The notes beneath the pieces were generated by a model. It worked only from the letters and a program-made list of their open reading frames with translations, made no database searches and had not been told where the DNA came from. Positions 26,227-38,925 of a stretch of DNA of 44,248 nucleotides are shown here, in pieces. The stretch lies in NCBI GenBank assembly GCA_913058475.1, contig CAJXQA010000007.1:1-44248 (forward strand), read 5' to 3'. Source of the DNA: an uncultured Nitrosomonadales bacterium. GTDB taxonomy: Bacteria > Pseudomonadota > Gammaproteobacteria > Burkholderiales > Methylophilaceae. The number at the start of each line of letters is the position of its first letter. Within the stretch, counting starts at the first letter, position 1. A program made the translations under genes and the position numbers.

Positions 26227-27579
26227 TTATTTCTTCTTAGGCCTTTCCCAGCTTGGGATATTTGTCTGTTTTGATCTTGCAAGAGATAACTGATTTGCTG
26301 GAGTATCTTTAGTAATTGTTGAACCTGCTCCTATTGTTGAACCTGCTCTTATTATTAAAGGTGCTATAAGTTGAGAGTTTGAGCCAATAAACACGTCATC
26401 CTCGATAATAGTTTTATGCTTATTTACACCATCATAATTACATGTGATACAACCCGCACCAATATTTACATTTTCACCTACTTGACTGTCTCCGACGTAG
26501 CTAAGATGATTAATTTTGCTACCTTCTCCTATTGTTGAGTTTTTTATTTCTACAAAATTTCCAATATTCACATTGCTCTTTGTTTTAGCACCAGGCCTTA
26601 ATCTTGCATAAGGTCCAATATTGTTATTAATGCCAACTTCTGAGGAATCAATATGGGAATAAGGTTTTATATTAGCGTTATCTAAAATATTACTATCTTT
26701 TATATGGCTGTATGCACCTACTTTCACATTATTACCAAGTTCTACTTCCCCTTCAAATATACAACCCACATCAATTTCAACATCTGATCCACAAACCAAT
26801 GAACCTCTTATTTCTGTTCGTGAGGAATCAATTATAGTGACCCCTTGCTCAATCAGCTCTGTATTCTTTTTTTGTTTCAATATTTTTTCCATAGCCACTA
26901 ACTCAGCTTTAGTGTTTATACCCAAAATCGTGTGCTCATCTTTGGCCTCATGAGTCACGATTTTTGTATTATCTTTTTTTGCTAAAGCCACTATATCAGT
27001 TAAATAATATTCTTTTTGAGAATTGTGATTCGTTATTTGGGTTAACCAACTATTTAACTTAATGGTATCGATACACATAATACCTGTATTAATTTCTGTT
27101 ATTTTTTTCTCTGTTTCTGAGCAATCTTTCTCTTCTATAATTCCTTCAACTTTATCTTCTGTCCTTTTTATTCTTCCATATCCTTTAGGATGTTTTTTAT
27201 CAAATGTAAGTATGCCTAGTCCATCTTTAGAAACTTGTAATAGTTTTTTTAAATCATTATGATCAATTAATGGAACATCCCCGTAAAGAACCATGGTCTG
27301 TGCTCCTTCCATAAATGGAGTAGTGTATTTAACAGCATCGCCTGTGCCAAGTTGTTCTTTTTGGACAATCCAATTAATATCTTCTTTTGAGAATTCTTGC
27401 TCAACTAATTCAGACTTATAACCAATTACAACATTAATATTAACTGGCTTTAAATTTTTAGCTGCGTTAATTACATATTGCAATAGAGGTTGATTTGACA
27501 ATTCATGCAATACTTTTGGTTTCTCGGAAAACATTCTAGAACCTTTTCCGGCAGCTAAAATAACTACACTAAGTGTCAT
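26227..27579 (-). CDS. glmU: Bifunctional UDP-GlcNAc pyrophosphorylase/GlcN-1-P acetyltransferase
   Basis: This 450-residue enzyme makes UDP-GlcNAc for peptidoglycan and lipid A. The N-terminal uridyltransferase domain has [31 protein letters not shown] and YGDVPLI. The C-terminal left-handed beta-helix (from about 250) has many hexapeptide repeats, with the acetyltransferase residues in [11 protein letters not shown] and [36 protein letters not shown] is intact. It is the penultimate gene of the run and is separated from atpC by a terminator. Confidence 0.98.
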   Translation of the reverse strand: MTLSVVILAAGKGSRMFSEKPKVLHELSNQPLLQYVINAAKNLKPVNINVVIGYKSELVEQEFSKEDINWIVQKEQLGTGDAVKYTTPFMEGAQTMVLYGDVPLIDHNDLKKLLQVSKDGLGILTFDKKHPKGYGRIKRTEDKVEGIIEEKDCSETEKKITEINTGIMCIDTIKLNSWLTQITNHNSQKEYYLTDIVALAKKDNTKIVTHEAKDEHTILGINTKAELVAMEKILKQKKNTELIEQGVTIIDSSRTEIRGSLVCGSDVEIDVGCIFEGEVELGNNVKVGAYSHIKDSNILDNANIKPYSHIDSSEVGINNNIGPYARLRPGAKTKSNVNIGNFVEIKNSTIGEGSKINHLSYVGDSQVGENVNIGAGCITCNYDGVNKHKTIIEDDVFIGSNSQLIAPLIIRAGSTIGAGSTITKDTPANQLSLARSKQTNIPSWERPKKK

Positions 27580-27610
27580 TTATTTTCCTTTTTTTTTAAG
27601 AGTATAAACA

Positions 27611-27637
27611 AAAAAAACAGCCTTTAGCTGCTTTTTT
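27611..27637 (-). terminator. Rho-independent terminator of the atp operon
   Basis: On the minus strand, AAAAAAGCAGC and GCTGTTTTTTT form a hairpin with a five-base loop and a U tail, 19 bp after the atpC stop. glmU-glmS therefore probably need read-through or their own promoter. Confidence 0.75.
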
Positions 27638-27655
27638 GATTTTACAATTTAACGG

Positions 27656-28075
27656 TTATTTTTTTCTAAGTTTTGCAATGGCTTGAATTTGGGCGACTGC
27701 TTCCGCTAGCTCTGCTTCAGCTAATGCAAAATCAATGTCGCTACCTTTTTTACTTAGAGATTCTTCTGCAGCCTTTTTTGCCGCCTTTGCTTTGGTCTCA
27801 TCTAAGTCTTTTCCACGAATAGCTGTATCCGATAAGATAGTTATCTTACCTGGTTGGACTTCTAGAATTCCACCTGAAATATAGATCAAGTCTTCATCTG
27901 ATTTATTAATTTTTTTAATACGTACCGAGCCTGCTTTTAATAGTGTAATCATTGAAGCGTGATTAGGGTATATTCCTACTTCTCCCATTTGGGCTGGGGC
28001 GACTACAAACTCAGCCTCTTCAGAAAGAATAGATTCTTCCGCACTTACAACATCAATTTGAATTGTATTTACCAT
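27656..28075 (-). CDS. atpC: ATP synthase F1 epsilon subunit
   Basis: This 139-residue central-stalk subunit couples rotation to catalysis and can inhibit ATP hydrolysis. The N-terminal beta sandwich has [30 protein letters not shown] and [22 protein letters not shown]. The C-terminal part is an Ala/Glu/Lys-rich helical hairpin. It is the last gene of the ATP synthase operon, 12 bp after atpD. Confidence 0.97.
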   Translation of the reverse strand: MVNTIQIDVVSAEESILSEEAEFVVAPAQMGEVGIYPNHASMITLLKAGSVRIKKINKSDEDLIYISGGILEVQPGKITILSDTAIRGKDLDETKAKAAKKAAEESLSKKGSDIDFALAEAELAEAVAQIQAIAKLRKK

Positions 28076-28087
28076 TTGGGCCTTTAT

Positions 28088-29515
<1,428 letters not shown>

Positions 29516-29558
29516 TTAATTTATCCTTACTTTATTTAATTTAAAGTTAATTAAAAAT

Positions 29559-30425
29559 TTAAGATACAGCTGCTGCACCGCCAACTATCTCTGATATTTC
29601 TTTAGTAATTGCTGCCTGTCTTGCCTTGTTGTAAACCAATGTCAATTCATCAATAACATTTCCTGCATTATCTGATGCTGCTTTCATTGCAACCATCCTA
29701 GATGATTGTTCTGAAGCCATATTTTCTGCAACTCCATGATAGATAAGTGTCTCGATATATCGAGAAAGCAGGGCATCTATGACTAATGTTGCGTCAGGCT
29801 CGTAAATATAATCCCAGGTTGTTTCTGGAGTTTCTGATTTGTCGCCAGATAAAGGAAGTAGTTGTTCCATGTTTGGCTCTTGTTTCATCGTATTGATAAA
29901 CTTTGTATAACAAATATGAAGTTGGTCAATTTCACCATTAGTAAAGCTATCCAACATAACCTTAACGGCGCCCAACAAATCTTCCATATGCGGCGTATCG
30001 CCCATACCTGAAACTTGTGATTTTATATTAGCACCAACGCGACCCATAAAACTAATAGCCTTATTACCTATTGCACTTACCTGAACTTTTTTACCTGCTT
30101 TTTCCCAATCTTTAATTTGAGAAATTGATGACCGTAGTACATTAGTATTTAGTCCACCGCATAAACCTTTATCAGAGGTTACGATGATTATGCCTATATT
30201 TTTAACATTCTCTCTTTGAATTAAAAACGGATGTTTATATTCAGATTGAGCATGAGACAAATGAGCCGCTACAGACCTTATTTTCTCTGCGTATGGTCTA
30301 GCTGCTGTCATTCTCTCTTGTGCTTTACGCATCTTTGATGCAGCCACCATCTCCATAGCTTTAGTAATCTTTCGTGTATTTTCAACACTCTTGATTTTTG
30401 TTCGTATTTCCTTACTTCCTGCCAT
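29559..30425 (-). CDS. atpG: ATP synthase F1 gamma subunit
   Basis: This 288-residue rotor shaft starts [36 protein letters not shown], the N-terminal coiled-coil signature. It contains [18 protein letters not shown] and ends in the conserved [40 protein letters not shown]. It sits in standard order between atpA and atpD. Confidence 0.98.
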   Translation of the reverse strand: MAGSKEIRTKIKSVENTRKITKAMEMVAASKMRKAQERMTAARPYAEKIRSVAAHLSHAQSEYKHPFLIQRENVKNIGIIIVTSDKGLCGGLNTNVLRSSISQIKDWEKAGKKVQVSAIGNKAISFMGRVGANIKSQVSGMGDTPHMEDLLGAVKVMLDSFTNGEIDQLHICYTKFINTMKQEPNMEQLLPLSGDKSETPETTWDYIYEPDATLVIDALLSRYIETLIYHGVAENMASEQSSRMVAMKAASDNAGNVIDELTLVYNKARQAAITKEISEIVGGAAAVS

Positions 30426-30444
30426 CTTAAATTAACCTTATAAA

Positions 30445-31986
30445 TTAATAAGTGTTGGTAGCTTTAAAATCTTCAATTGCTTTAACTACTTTCTTTTCAC
30501 CATCTTCACTTAACGCTAATGTTTTCTCTATATCATCCATTACAGCTTTGTATTTAGATGACATAAATCCATGAAGGCCGCTTTCAAAAGTTAAAACTTT
30601 ATCTGTTGGAACATCGTCAAGGTAACCACTATTGGCTGCTAAAAGCGTGACTGCCATATTAGAAACTGATAAAGGAGCGTACTGAGCTTGTTTCATTAAT
30701 TCTGTAAACATCTTACCTCTATCAAGCTGTTTTCTTGTTGCCTCATCTAAGTCTGATGCAAATTGTGCAAAAGCTGCGAGTTCTCTATATTGGGCTAATG
30801 CTAATCGAACACCGCCACCAAGTTTTTTAATTACTTTCGTTTGAGCAGCTCCACCAACTCGCGATACAGAAATGCCTGCATTTATTGCAGGTCTAATGCC
30901 CGCATTAAATAAATCACTCTCCAAGAATATCTGGCCATCTGTAATTGAAATAACATTTGTTGGTACGAATGCTGAGACATCTCCAGCAGCTGTTTCAATA
31001 ACAGGCAATGCTGTCAATGATCCCGTCTTGCCTTTCACTTTACCTTTGGTAAATTTTTCAACATATGCAGCATTTACTCGGGCAGCTCTTTCTAAAAGCC
31101 TAGAGTGAATATAAAAGACATCACCAGGATAAGCCTCTCGACCAGGAGGTCTTCTGAGTAATAGTGAAATTTGTCTATATGCAATCGCTTGTTTAGTTAG
31201 ATCATCATAAACAATTAGAGCATCTTCCCCTCGATCTCTATAATATTCACCCATGGTACAACCTGAATAAGGAGCTAAAAATTGTAAAGCTGCTGAATCT
31301 GATGCTGATGCACTGACAACTGTTGTATATTCCATTGCGCCAAATTCTTCAAGCTTCTTAACTACATTCATAATTGTGGAAGCTTTCTGGCCAATCGCAA
31401 CATATACGCACTTCATGTTTTGACCTTTTTGATTAATAATTGCGTCAACCGCTACTGCCGTTTTTCCCGTTTGGCGATCACCAATAATTAATTCTCTTTG
31501 ACCTCTACCAATTGGAACCATTGAATCAACTGATTTTAAACCTGTTTGAACAGGTTGTGATACCGACTGTCTATCAATAACTCCTGGTGCAACCTTTTCA
31601 ATTTTATCTGTTGCTTTAGTTTTTACAGGCCCCTTGCCATCAATTGGGACACCCAGCGCATCGACAACCCTACCTAAAAGTTCTGGCCCAACAGGTACCT
31701 CTAAAATTTTCCCTGTACATTTACAGATATCCCCTTCAGTAATATGTTCATAGTCACCTAAAACCACAACCCCAACTGAATCTCTTTCCAAATTTAATGC
31801 AAGACCATATGTATTGCCTGGAAATTCAACCATTTCACCTGACATTACATTTGAAAGACCATGAATTCTAACAATACCGTCTGTAACTGAAACTACCGTT
31901 CCTTGTGTTCTAGCTTCAGAGGTAGTAGAAAAATTCTTGATTCTACTTTTTATTAATTCACTGATTTCTGATGTTGATAACTGCAT
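30445..31986 (-). CDS. atpA: ATP synthase F1 alpha subunit
   Basis: This 513-residue non-catalytic nucleotide-binding subunit has the same length as the E. coli protein. It contains Walker [62 protein letters not shown], and the signature [17 protein letters not shown]. The arginine finger is in the last motif (SVSRVG). No anomalies seen. It is 16 bp after atpH. Confidence 0.98.
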   Translation of the reverse strand: MQLSTSEISELIKSRIKNFSTTSEARTQGTVVSVTDGIVRIHGLSNVMSGEMVEFPGNTYGLALNLERDSVGVVVLGDYEHITEGDICKCTGKILEVPVGPELLGRVVDALGVPIDGKGPVKTKATDKIEKVAPGVIDRQSVSQPVQTGLKSVDSMVPIGRGQRELIIGDRQTGKTAVAVDAIINQKGQNMKCVYVAIGQKASTIMNVVKKLEEFGAMEYTTVVSASASDSAALQFLAPYSGCTMGEYYRDRGEDALIVYDDLTKQAIAYRQISLLLRRPPGREAYPGDVFYIHSRLLERAARVNAAYVEKFTKGKVKGKTGSLTALPVIETAAGDVSAFVPTNVISITDGQIFLESDLFNAGIRPAINAGISVSRVGGAAQTKVIKKLGGGVRLALAQYRELAAFAQFASDLDEATRKQLDRGKMFTELMKQAQYAPLSVSNMAVTLLAANSGYLDDVPTDKVLTFESGLHGFMSSKYKAVMDDIEKTLALSEDGEKKVVKAIEDFKATNTY

Positions 31987-32002
31987 TAAATATCTCCTGA
32001 TT

Positions 32003-32539
32003 TTACGCTTTTAATGTAAAAGCTAAATTATCCAATTGTGCACGAACTGATGCGTCTATAACGGAATCACCAACAATAATTTTGGTGCCACCAATAATAT
32101 TTTTATCAATTACTACTTTTCCTTCAATTTTTTTATTAAATTTTTTCTCTAAACTTTTTAATAACTCATCTACGGTTTTTTTGCTTGGCTGTTCAGCCAT
32201 AATTAATTCTGCTTCTATAGAGCCCTCTGCTTCCGCTTTGAGTTCTTCAAAAAATTGACTTATCTCTGGAAGAATCACGAGTCGCTTGTTCTCAACGAGC
32301 AGTTTTACAAAATTTATTCCATATTCATCTAGTTTGCCCTTGCAAACGTTTAATATTAAGTCTTGCCTTTCTGAATCAAGAACCTTAGAATCCTCAATAA
32401 TTGATTGAATACTCTCATCTTTTATGACTCCACTTAGCAATGCCAAAGTATCAGACCAGCTAGACAGGTTCTTGTTTTCATTTGCAAAATTAAATACTGC
32501 AGTAGCATAAGGCCTTGCAATTGTTGAAATTTCAGCCAT
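32003..32539 (-). CDS. atpH: ATP synthase F1 delta subunit
   Basis: This 178-residue peripheral-stalk subunit links F1 alpha to the b subunits. The N-terminal helical domain starts [19 protein letters not shown]. The C-terminal part has the family signature [31 protein letters not shown]. Its position between atpF and atpA is standard; atpF ends 6 bp upstream. Confidence 0.96.
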   Translation of the reverse strand: MAEISTIARPYATAVFNFANENKNLSSWSDTLALLSGVIKDESIQSIIEDSKVLDSERQDLILNVCKGKLDEYGINFVKLLVENKRLVILPEISQFFEELKAEAEGSIEAELIMAEQPSKKTVDELLKSLEKKFNKKIEGKVVIDKNIIGGTKIIVGDSVIDASVRAQLDNLAFTLKA

Positions 32540-32545
32540 TTAGAT

Positions 32546-33016
32546 TTATAAATCCTTCGCTAATTTAGCTAACATAGCAACATGTGCTTTCTTATCAATC
32601 TCTTTATCAAGAATTTTTTCAGCGCCTGCTAGGGCTAGCGTTGAGACTTGTGCCCTAAGCTCCTCTTTCGCCCTATTTAATTCTTGATCAATTTCTGCCC
32701 TTGCGCCAGTAATTATTCTGTCGCCTTCTTCTTGTGCACTTTTCTTTGCAGCTTCTACTATTTCTGTCGCTCTTTTTTCAGCTTGATTAAGGATCTCTGC
32801 ACCTTTTTGCTTTGTTTCATCTAAGGTTTCAGCATTTCTTATTTCAGCTTTTTCAAGGGAAATCTTACCCTCGTGAGCAGCGGCAAGCCCATCAGCGATT
32901 TCCTTTTGCCTTTTCTCTATTGCTCGAAGCAATGGAGGCCAAACAAATCTCACCGTGAACCATATCAAGATGGCAAAAGCGATTGCTTGAGCAATTAAAG
33001 TAAAATTAATGTTCAT
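32546..33016 (-). CDS. atpF: ATP synthase Fo b subunit
   Basis: This 156-residue protein matches the E. coli b subunit in length. It has one N-terminal membrane helix ([23 protein letters not shown]) and a long charged helix (about 30-140, [24 protein letters not shown]) that dimerises as the stator stalk. The sequence [21 protein letters not shown] is typical. The gap to atpE is 38 bp. Confidence 0.97.
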   Translation of the reverse strand: MNINFTLIAQAIAFAILIWFTVRFVWPPLLRAIEKRQKEIADGLAAAHEGKISLEKAEIRNAETLDETKQKGAEILNQAEKRATEIVEAAKKSAQEEGDRIITGARAEIDQELNRAKEELRAQVSTLALAGAEKILDKEIDKKAHVAMLAKLAKDL

Positions 33017-33054
33017 TTAATCTCCAAATTTACTAAAAGTTAAATGTAATTTAA

Positions 33055-33330
<276 letters not shown>

Positions 33331-33357
33331 TTAGTTTAAAAATTAAAAAAATATTAC

Positions 33358-34164
33358 CTAGTGTCCTTCATGAGCCATAGAGAGGTAAACAACTGTTAGC
33401 ATCATAAACACAAATGCTTGAAGTGCAACAATCAATATATGAAATATTGCCCAGCCTGCGCCCAACAATGAACTGAAGAAAACACCGTAAACACCTGATG
33501 CCGCCAACATACCAATCAATAAGAAAATAACTTCCCCTGCATACATATTCCCAAACAGCCTTAGCGAATGTGAAAGCGGCTTGGATATGTATTCAATAAT
33601 ATTAAAGATAAAGTTTGCAGGCCAAACAAGTGGGTTTGGTCCAAAAGGGGCGCAAAATAGATCCTTAGTCCAACCTTTAAGGCCATGAACTTTTATACCG
33701 AAATATATCATTAGGATCCACACACCTAAAGCTAGAGCAAAAGTTGTATTAATGTCTGCGGTAGGGACATTTTTCCAATAGTGAAGACCGAAAAAACCAT
33801 AAATTTTTGCCATTATATCGATGGGAAGAAAATCCATTGAATTCATAATGAGCACCCATACAAAAACTGTCAACGCTGCGGGAGCTATAAAAGCATTTCT
33901 ATCGCCATTAAATGAAGATTTAACTTGATCGTCGATAAAACCAAAGAGTAATTCGACAAAGGCCTGCGTCTTAGAAGGAACACCTGAGGTGGCTTTTCGA
34001 GCTACAAGCCAAATTAAGCCCATACTCACAAATCCACAAATTATTGCCATAATAGCTGTGTCTAAGTGAAGAACCATCATATTATGTTCACTTAACGCAA
34101 TTGCGTTATTAGATAAATGATGTTCTATATATTCTGATGGGGTGTTGTATGCGCTATCTGCCAA
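33358..34164 (-). CDS. atpB: ATP synthase Fo a subunit
   Basis: This 268-residue membrane channel subunit has multiple membrane helices. The essential Arg is in [21 protein letters not shown], and the last helices contain [22 protein letters not shown]. These residues form the proton half-channels against the c ring. The start is TTG ([17 protein letters not shown]), with an AAGGAT site about 13 bases upstream. It is 18 bp after atpI. Confidence 0.96.
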   Translation of the reverse strand: MADSAYNTPSEYIEHHLSNNAIALSEHNMMVLHLDTAIMAIICGFVSMGLIWLVARKATSGVPSKTQAFVELLFGFIDDQVKSSFNGDRNAFIAPAALTVFVWVLIMNSMDFLPIDIMAKIYGFFGLHYWKNVPTADINTTFALALGVWILMIYFGIKVHGLKGWTKDLFCAPFGPNPLVWPANFIFNIIEYISKPLSHSLRLFGNMYAGEVIFLLIGMLAASGVYGVFFSSLLGAGWAIFHILIVALQAFVFMMLTVVYLSMAHEGH

Positions 34165-34182
34165 TTTATTTATTTTAATCCT

Positions 34183-34563
34183 TTATTTAATATCTACTTT
34201 TGATATTGCTAACCCAGAAAAAATTGCTGCTATTGCTAAACCTAAAATTATAAACATCGGTACTATTGCTGTTATAAAAATAAATACTCCCGCTAAGGTT
34301 GCAATAATCGTTAAAATTTTAACCAATTCTCCCTTCAAAGCATCAGTAACTACTTTTGATGCAGTCACATCACCTTTTGCTCTATACGCTACAGGAGCTG
34401 ATAGTATGATGCCTAATGTGACGCACAATGCGCCTAATACTACTGATATTGCCGCCGTAAAACCTGATACAAAAAACACAATTAGTGCAACTACCAAAAC
34501 AATAATATGAAGTTTTTTCATCATATCAATCACTTCAGGAGGAATACTTTTAAACAAAGCCAT
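34183..34563 (-). CDS. atpI: ATP synthase accessory protein AtpI
   Basis: This 126-residue protein has four membrane helices (about 17-35, 37-54, 80-100 and 102-120). It occupies the standard atpI place ahead of atpB. AtpI helps assemble the c ring and may aid magnesium uptake in some bacteria. The sequence is poorly conserved, so position is the main evidence. The ATG at 34563 has no clear ribosome site; an internal start at Met14 or Met15 (MMKKLHIIVLV) is possible. Confidence 0.85.
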   Translation of the reverse strand: MALFKSIPPEVIDMMKKLHIIVLVVALIVFFVSGFTAAISVVLGALCVTLGIILSAPVAYRAKGDVTASKVVTDALKGELVKILTIIATLAGVFIFITAIVPMFIILGLAIAAIFSGLAISKVDIK

Positions 34564-34687
34564 AATAATAATTATCTAGAGAACTGTTTCATTTAGATTC
34601 CAGCTAAAAACATATCTATAAAGGTTACGTTTAAGCAAATACCAAAGCTCGCAATTTTCGCTTTATTTTGCTTGTTCGTCAAGTTTT
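34564..34687 (-). promoter_or_regulatory. Probable atp operon promoter region
   Basis: This 124-bp gap separates parB from atpI and is the largest break in the run apart from the parS gap. On the minus strand it contains TATAGAT about 60 bases before atpI. No -35 element at good spacing is convincing, so the exact promoter is uncertain. Confidence 0.35.
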
Positions 34688-35536
34688 CTAACCCAATAAT
34701 TTTAACTTTTTAATAATTCTTTCTAGGTCATCTAAATTTGTATACTTAAAATTGATTGAGCCTTTACCGGATTGTTTATGGCTTATTGATATATTAGTTC
34801 CAAATCTGTCAGATAATTCATTTTCCATACGCTTAATATCATTGTCTTTTGACTGTTTTGAAGGAATTTTCTTTGTTTCGCCTTTTGAAACTGCTTTCTC
34901 AACTTCTCTAACTGTTAATTGCTGGTTAATGATTTTTTGACACATCATGGTTTGATCAATGGGGCTCAAAGAAAGAATTGCCCTTGCATGTCCCATCTCT
35001 ATTTTCTTAGTTTCTAATGCTTTTTGTGCATGTTCACATAAGTTTAATAATCTTAGAATGTTTGATACTGTAGTTCTTGATTTCCCTACTGCTTCAGCAG
35101 CTTCTTCATGGGTAATATTAAATTCATCAATCAAGCGCTTTATGCCTCTTGCCTCTTCAATTACATTCAAATCTTCTCGCTGAATATTTTCAATTAAAGC
35201 CATGGCTAAGGCCGTTGAATCAGAAATATCTTTGATAATGACTGGTACTTCTTTGAGGTTTGCTATTTTTGCGGCTTGCCACCTTCTTTCACCCGCTATG
35301 ATCTCATATTGATTATTTGAAATCATTCTCACAAGAATTGGTTGAATAATTCCTTGCGCCTTTATTGAGTCAGCAAGCTCTTTGAGTGTGTCCTGATTAA
35401 AGTTTTTCCTAGGCTGAAACTTTCCAGATATCAGCTTATCTAGAGCTATTACGTTTGATGTCTCTTCACTAGATTGATTATCCCCATCATTGCTTAGCAA
35501 TGCATCTAAACCTCTACCTAACCCTCTATTCTTCAT
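34688..35536 (-). CDS. parB: Chromosome partitioning protein ParB
   Basis: This 282-residue CTP-dependent DNA clamp loads at parS sites. It starts MKNRGLGRGLDALLS, the chromosomal ParB signature. The CTPase/N-terminal domain has ISGKFQPRKNF and EIIAGERRWQAAKIANLKEVPVI. The central helix-turn-helix ITHEEAAEAVGKSRTTVSNILRLLNL recognises parS, and a C-terminal dimerisation domain follows. Its start overlaps the parA stop by 1 bp. Two parS sites lie about 3.3 kb away, in the mnmG-mnmE gap. Confidence 0.97.
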   Translation of the reverse strand: MKNRGLGRGLDALLSNDGDNQSSEETSNVIALDKLISGKFQPRKNFNQDTLKELADSIKAQGIIQPILVRMISNNQYEIIAGERRWQAAKIANLKEVPVIIKDISDSTALAMALIENIQREDLNVIEEARGIKRLIDEFNITHEEAAEAVGKSRTTVSNILRLLNLCEHAQKALETKKIEMGHARAILSLSPIDQTMMCQKIINQQLTVREVEKAVSKGETKKIPSKQSKDNDIKRMENELSDRFGTNISISHKQSGKGSINFKYTNLDDLERIIKKLKLLG

Positions 35537-36297
35537 TATGCATTTCCTTTTAATATTTCTTCAGCTAATGCTAAGTAAGCTTTTGCGCCCTTAGACGACT
35601 TGTCATAAAACAAGGCAGCTTTACCATGACTGGGAGCTTCAGCCAATCTTACATTTCTTGGAATGATAGTTTTATAAACTTTTGATCCGAAATGCGAAGA
35701 CAGCTCATCAGATACTTGCTGAGCAAGTGTATTTCTTTTATCAAACAATGTCCTTAATAAACCTTCGATTTCTATACTTGGATTCAATTGCTTTTTTACT
35801 CGCTTAATTGTTCCAACTAAATCAGATAACCCCTCTAATGCATAATATTCACATTGCATTGGAATCAGTACAGCCTTCGCAGCAACTAAAGCGTTAACAG
35901 TTAATAAATTTAATGTTGGTGGGCAATCAATTAAAATGTAATCATAACTTTGCTTTAATGTCCCAATTGCGTTTTTTAGCATATATTCTCTGTTTTCAAT
36001 GCCTACTAAATCTATTTCTGCGCCTGCTAAATCTTGATTAGCTGGTGAAATATCAAAAAAACTTTCTTTGGAGTGCAAAATTGTATCTTCTAAGGAAATT
36101 TCTCCTATTAAGACATCGTATATTGAATGTTGTATGTGGCTTTTATTAATGCCTCCGCCTGAGGTTGCATTACCTTGAGGATCAAGATCAATTAATAACA
36201 CTTTTTTCTTCATACTAACGAGAGAAGCGGCTAGGTTTACTGTTGTCGTAGTTTTACCTACACCACCTTTTTGATTTGAAATTGCTATTATTTTCAT
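35536..36297 (-). CDS. parA: Chromosome partitioning ATPase ParA
   Basis: This 253-residue deviant Walker ATPase has the P-loop KGGVGKTTTTVNLAASL, with the signature first Lys, then LLIDLDPQGNATSG and LIDCPPTLNLLTVNAL. It forms ATP-dependent gradients on the nucleoid that pull ParB-parS complexes apart. It overlaps rsmG by 4 bp (ATGA) and parB by 1 bp, indicating tight coupling. Confidence 0.97.
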   Translation of the reverse strand: MKIIAISNQKGGVGKTTTTVNLAASLVSMKKKVLLIDLDPQGNATSGGGINKSHIQHSIYDVLIGEISLEDTILHSKESFFDISPANQDLAGAEIDLVGIENREYMLKNAIGTLKQSYDYILIDCPPTLNLLTVNALVAAKAVLIPMQCEYYALEGLSDLVGTIKRVKKQLNPSIEIEGLLRTLFDKRNTLAQQVSDELSSHFGSKVYKTIIPRNVRLAEAPSHGKAALFYDKSSKGAKAYLALAEEILKGNA

Positions 36298-36911
36298 GAA
36301 TTAGATACCTTAACTAAATACCTTTCAGCGTCTAAAAATGGGACATCAAGCTTTTCTAAAGTCCAAGGCTGATTAATATTTATCATCTCATCATTCAAAA
36401 TCTTTTTACTTTTCATCCCATACCAAACTCCTTGGCTTTTTATAAGATGTTTCGTGGATTTAATAAAATCATCCATATTAGAAAAAGCTCTGGATATAAT
36501 GCCATCATATTTTTCTTCAGAAGTTAATAATTCCACTCTGTCATGGTATGTATCAATATTTTTAATCTCTAATTCGGCGACAACCCTTTTTATAAAAGCG
36601 ATTTTTTTACCAACTTTATCTATAAGACTGACTTTAATATCAGGCTTTACAATTGCGATAATAATTCCAGGTAACCCTGCGCCTGTTCCAACATCAAGCA
36701 GTGAAGAAGACTTTATAAAGGGAATAATTGATAAACAGTCTAAAAAATGATGCGTCACAACTTCTCGATTCTTAATTGAGGTTAAATTAAATGATTTATT
36801 CCATTTTATTAATAATTCTTTATAAATCAATAATTTACTAATAACTTGAGGGATATTCTCAAGACCTAATTTTTGCATGCCTCTTTCTAATTGGGTTTTA
36901 TCATTAAGCAA
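36294..36911 (-). CDS. rsmG: 16S rRNA (guanine-527-N7)-methyltransferase
   Basis: This 205-residue SAM-dependent enzyme methylates G527 of 16S rRNA; its loss gives low-level streptomycin resistance in many bacteria. It contains [11 protein letters not shown], the SAM motif [17 protein letters not shown], and [14 protein letters not shown]. The start is TTG at 36911, supported by a GAGGAAAG site, and it overlaps mnmG by 8 bp. mnmG-rsmG-parA-parB is a deeply conserved order near origins. Confidence 0.95.
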   Translation of the reverse strand: MLNDKTQLERGMQKLGLENIPQVISKLLIYKELLIKWNKSFNLTSIKNREVVTHHFLDCLSIIPFIKSSSLLDVGTGAGLPGIIIAIVKPDIKVSLIDKVGKKIAFIKRVVAELEIKNIDTYHDRVELLTSEEKYDGIISRAFSNMDDFIKSTKHLIKSQGVWYGMKSKKILNDEMININQPWTLEKLDVPFLDAERYLVKVSNS

Positions 36912-38808
36912 TTTTTTCTTTCCTCTTAATTGTCAATTTATCCCTATTTTTTTTAATAAAAACTAATAAAATAGATATGGTTGAAGGTGTTATGCCAGAG
37001 ATTCTTGATGCCTGCTCAACGGATTCTGGTCGATGTAAATTTAGAAGTTGTCTTGCTTCGGTGCTGATACCATGAATTTCATCAAATTTTATATCCTCTG
37101 GTATGAGCACGCTGAGCTGCCCTTTTATTCTAGTAATTTCCTCTTTTTGCCTAATAATATATCCAGAATATTTAGCCAAAATATCAATTTGATCTGCTGC
37201 ATCTCGCCTTATATCATTGTTTTCATTGAGTAATTGCATAAGATCATCATAATTTAGATTCGGTCTTTTTAATAAATCAAATGCTTTGTAGTCTTTTTCA
37301 AGTTGATGGCCGAATATTTTTAATTGGTCATTTTTCTTTAATTCATTTGGCTTTACAACCAACTTCTTTAGTCGTTTTTCTTCATTATTAATGATTGTTT
37401 GCTTTTCAGAAAAGTTTTGCCAATGATTGTCACATATCAAACCAACGTCTCTTGCTTTTTTTGTCAACCTTTCGTCTGCATTATCTTCTCTCAATAGAAG
37501 GCGATATTCAGCCCTACTGGTGAACATTCTATAAGGCTCTGTAACGCCCTTTGTAATAAGGTCATCTATCATGACCCCAATGTAAGATTCTTCTCTTGAT
37601 GGTGTCCAATTTTCTTTGCCATCTGCCCTTAAAGCCGCATTCATGCCTGCTATAAGTCCTTGAGCTGCCGCCTCTTCATAACCCGTTGTCCCATTAATTT
37701 GACCAGCAAAAAATAAGCCTTTAATATCTTTCGTCTCTAAGCTCATTTTCAATGCACGTGGATCATAGTAATCATATTCAATGGCATAACCTGGTCTTAA
37801 GATATGTGCATTTTCTAATCCTTTAATGGATCTTACTAAATCTAGCTGAACATCAAAAGGAAGGCTTGTAGAAATGCCATTAGGATATATTTCGTTTGTT
37901 GTTAACCCCTCTGGCTCTATAAATATTTGATGAGAATCTTTATCGGCAAATCGATGAATTTTATCTTCAATTGATGGGCAATATCTTGGTCCTATTCCCT
38001 CAATAACCCCTGTATACATTGGAGATCTATCAATCCCGCTCTTAATAATATCGTGTGTTTTGTTGTTTGTATGGGTGATCCAACAAGAAATTTGTTCTGG
38101 ATGTTCAATTTTTGGAGTTATGAAAGAGAAATGTGGCGTGGGACTATCCCCCGGTTGCTCTATCATTTTTGATTTATCTATGGATTTACCATCAATTCTA
38201 GGTGGGGTACCAGTTTTTAACCTTCCTACCGGAAGCTTTAGCTCTTTAAGTTTCGCCGCTAACTTTGTTGAAGACGGGTCACCTGCTCTTCCAGCATTAT
38301 AATTTTCTAAACCTACATGAATTAACCCTCCCAAAAAAGTCCCGGCAGTTAAAACTACGTTTTTTGCGTGAAACTTTAGGCCCATTTGAGTTTCAACGCC
38401 TTTTATTTCTTGGTTTTTTAAAATTACATCATCAACTGCTTGTTGAAATATCCATAAATTGTCTTGATATTCTAAGTTTTCTCTTACATAAGATTTATAT
38501 AGCAAGCGATCTGATTGAGCTCTTGTTGCTCTTACTGCTGGTCCTTTACTTGAATTCAGTGTTCTAAACTGAATCCCTGCAAAATCTGCTGCTCGACCCA
38601 TGATCCCTCCCATTGCATCAATCTCTTTGACTAAATGTCCTTTACCGATTCCTCCAATTGATGGGTTACATGACATTTGGCCAAGCGTTTCAATATTGTG
38701 AGTTAATAAGAGAGTTTTTTTACCTAGACGTGCTGACGCCAGGGATGCTTCAGTGCCAGCGTGTCCTCCTCCGATTACAATAACGTCAAATTCTTTGGGA
38801 TAATCCAT
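36904..38808 (-). CDS. mnmG: tRNA uridine-5-carboxymethylaminomethyl modification enzyme MnmG (GidA)
   Basis: This 634-residue FAD enzyme, working with MnmE, installs the cmnm5 group on U34 of certain tRNAs. The FAD-binding [19 protein letters not shown] is at the N-terminus. [46 protein letters not shown] and the signature [22 protein letters not shown] are intact, with the helical tRNA-binding C-terminus. It lies after the parS-bearing gap. MnmE is encoded upstream in the same direction. Confidence 0.98.
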   Translation of the reverse strand: MDYPKEFDVIVIGGGHAGTEASLASARLGKKTLLLTHNIETLGQMSCNPSIGGIGKGHLVKEIDAMGGIMGRAADFAGIQFRTLNSSKGPAVRATRAQSDRLLYKSYVRENLEYQDNLWIFQQAVDDVILKNQEIKGVETQMGLKFHAKNVVLTAGTFLGGLIHVGLENYNAGRAGDPSSTKLAAKLKELKLPVGRLKTGTPPRIDGKSIDKSKMIEQPGDSPTPHFSFITPKIEHPEQISCWITHTNNKTHDIIKSGIDRSPMYTGVIEGIGPRYCPSIEDKIHRFADKDSHQIFIEPEGLTTNEIYPNGISTSLPFDVQLDLVRSIKGLENAHILRPGYAIEYDYYDPRALKMSLETKDIKGLFFAGQINGTTGYEEAAAQGLIAGMNAALRADGKENWTPSREESYIGVMIDDLITKGVTEPYRMFTSRAEYRLLLREDNADERLTKKARDVGLICDNHWQNFSEKQTIINNEEKRLKKLVVKPNELKKNDQLKIFGHQLEKDYKAFDLLKRPNLNYDDLMQLLNENNDIRRDAADQIDILAKYSGYIIRQKEEITRIKGQLSVLIPEDIKFDEIHGISTEARQLLNLHRPESVEQASRISGITPSTISILLVFIKKNRDKLTIKRKEKIA

Positions 38809-38872
38809 ATTTTTTTATTAAATCTACTTTAGTTTTAATTTTACTGGATTTAATTAGATATTGATATGTTGT

Positions 38873-38888
38873 TGTTTCACGTGAAACC
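38873..38888. promoter_or_regulatory. parS centromere-like site 1
   Basis: TGTTTCACGTGAAACC matches the universal parS consensus TGTTTCACGTGAAACA at 15 of 16 positions. It lies in the mnmG-mnmE gap, 65 bp upstream of the mnmG start and about 3.3 kb from parB. Confidence 0.93.
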
Positions 38889-38909
38889 ATTATCTTTACT
38901 TTCTTAAAT

Positions 38910-38925
38910 TGTTTCACGTGAAACC
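38910..38925. promoter_or_regulatory. parS centromere-like site 2
   Basis: This is a second copy of TGTTTCACGTGAAACC, spaced 37 bp from the first (centre to centre) in the same orientation. Its last base is also the last base of the mnmE stop codon. Confidence 0.93.

Noticed and set aside
34142-34510. 122-residue open frame antisense to atpI
   Set aside because: It is a low-complexity mirror of a hydrophobic gene, with Ile/Ala/Thr-rich sequence and no ribosome site. atpI is the real gene.
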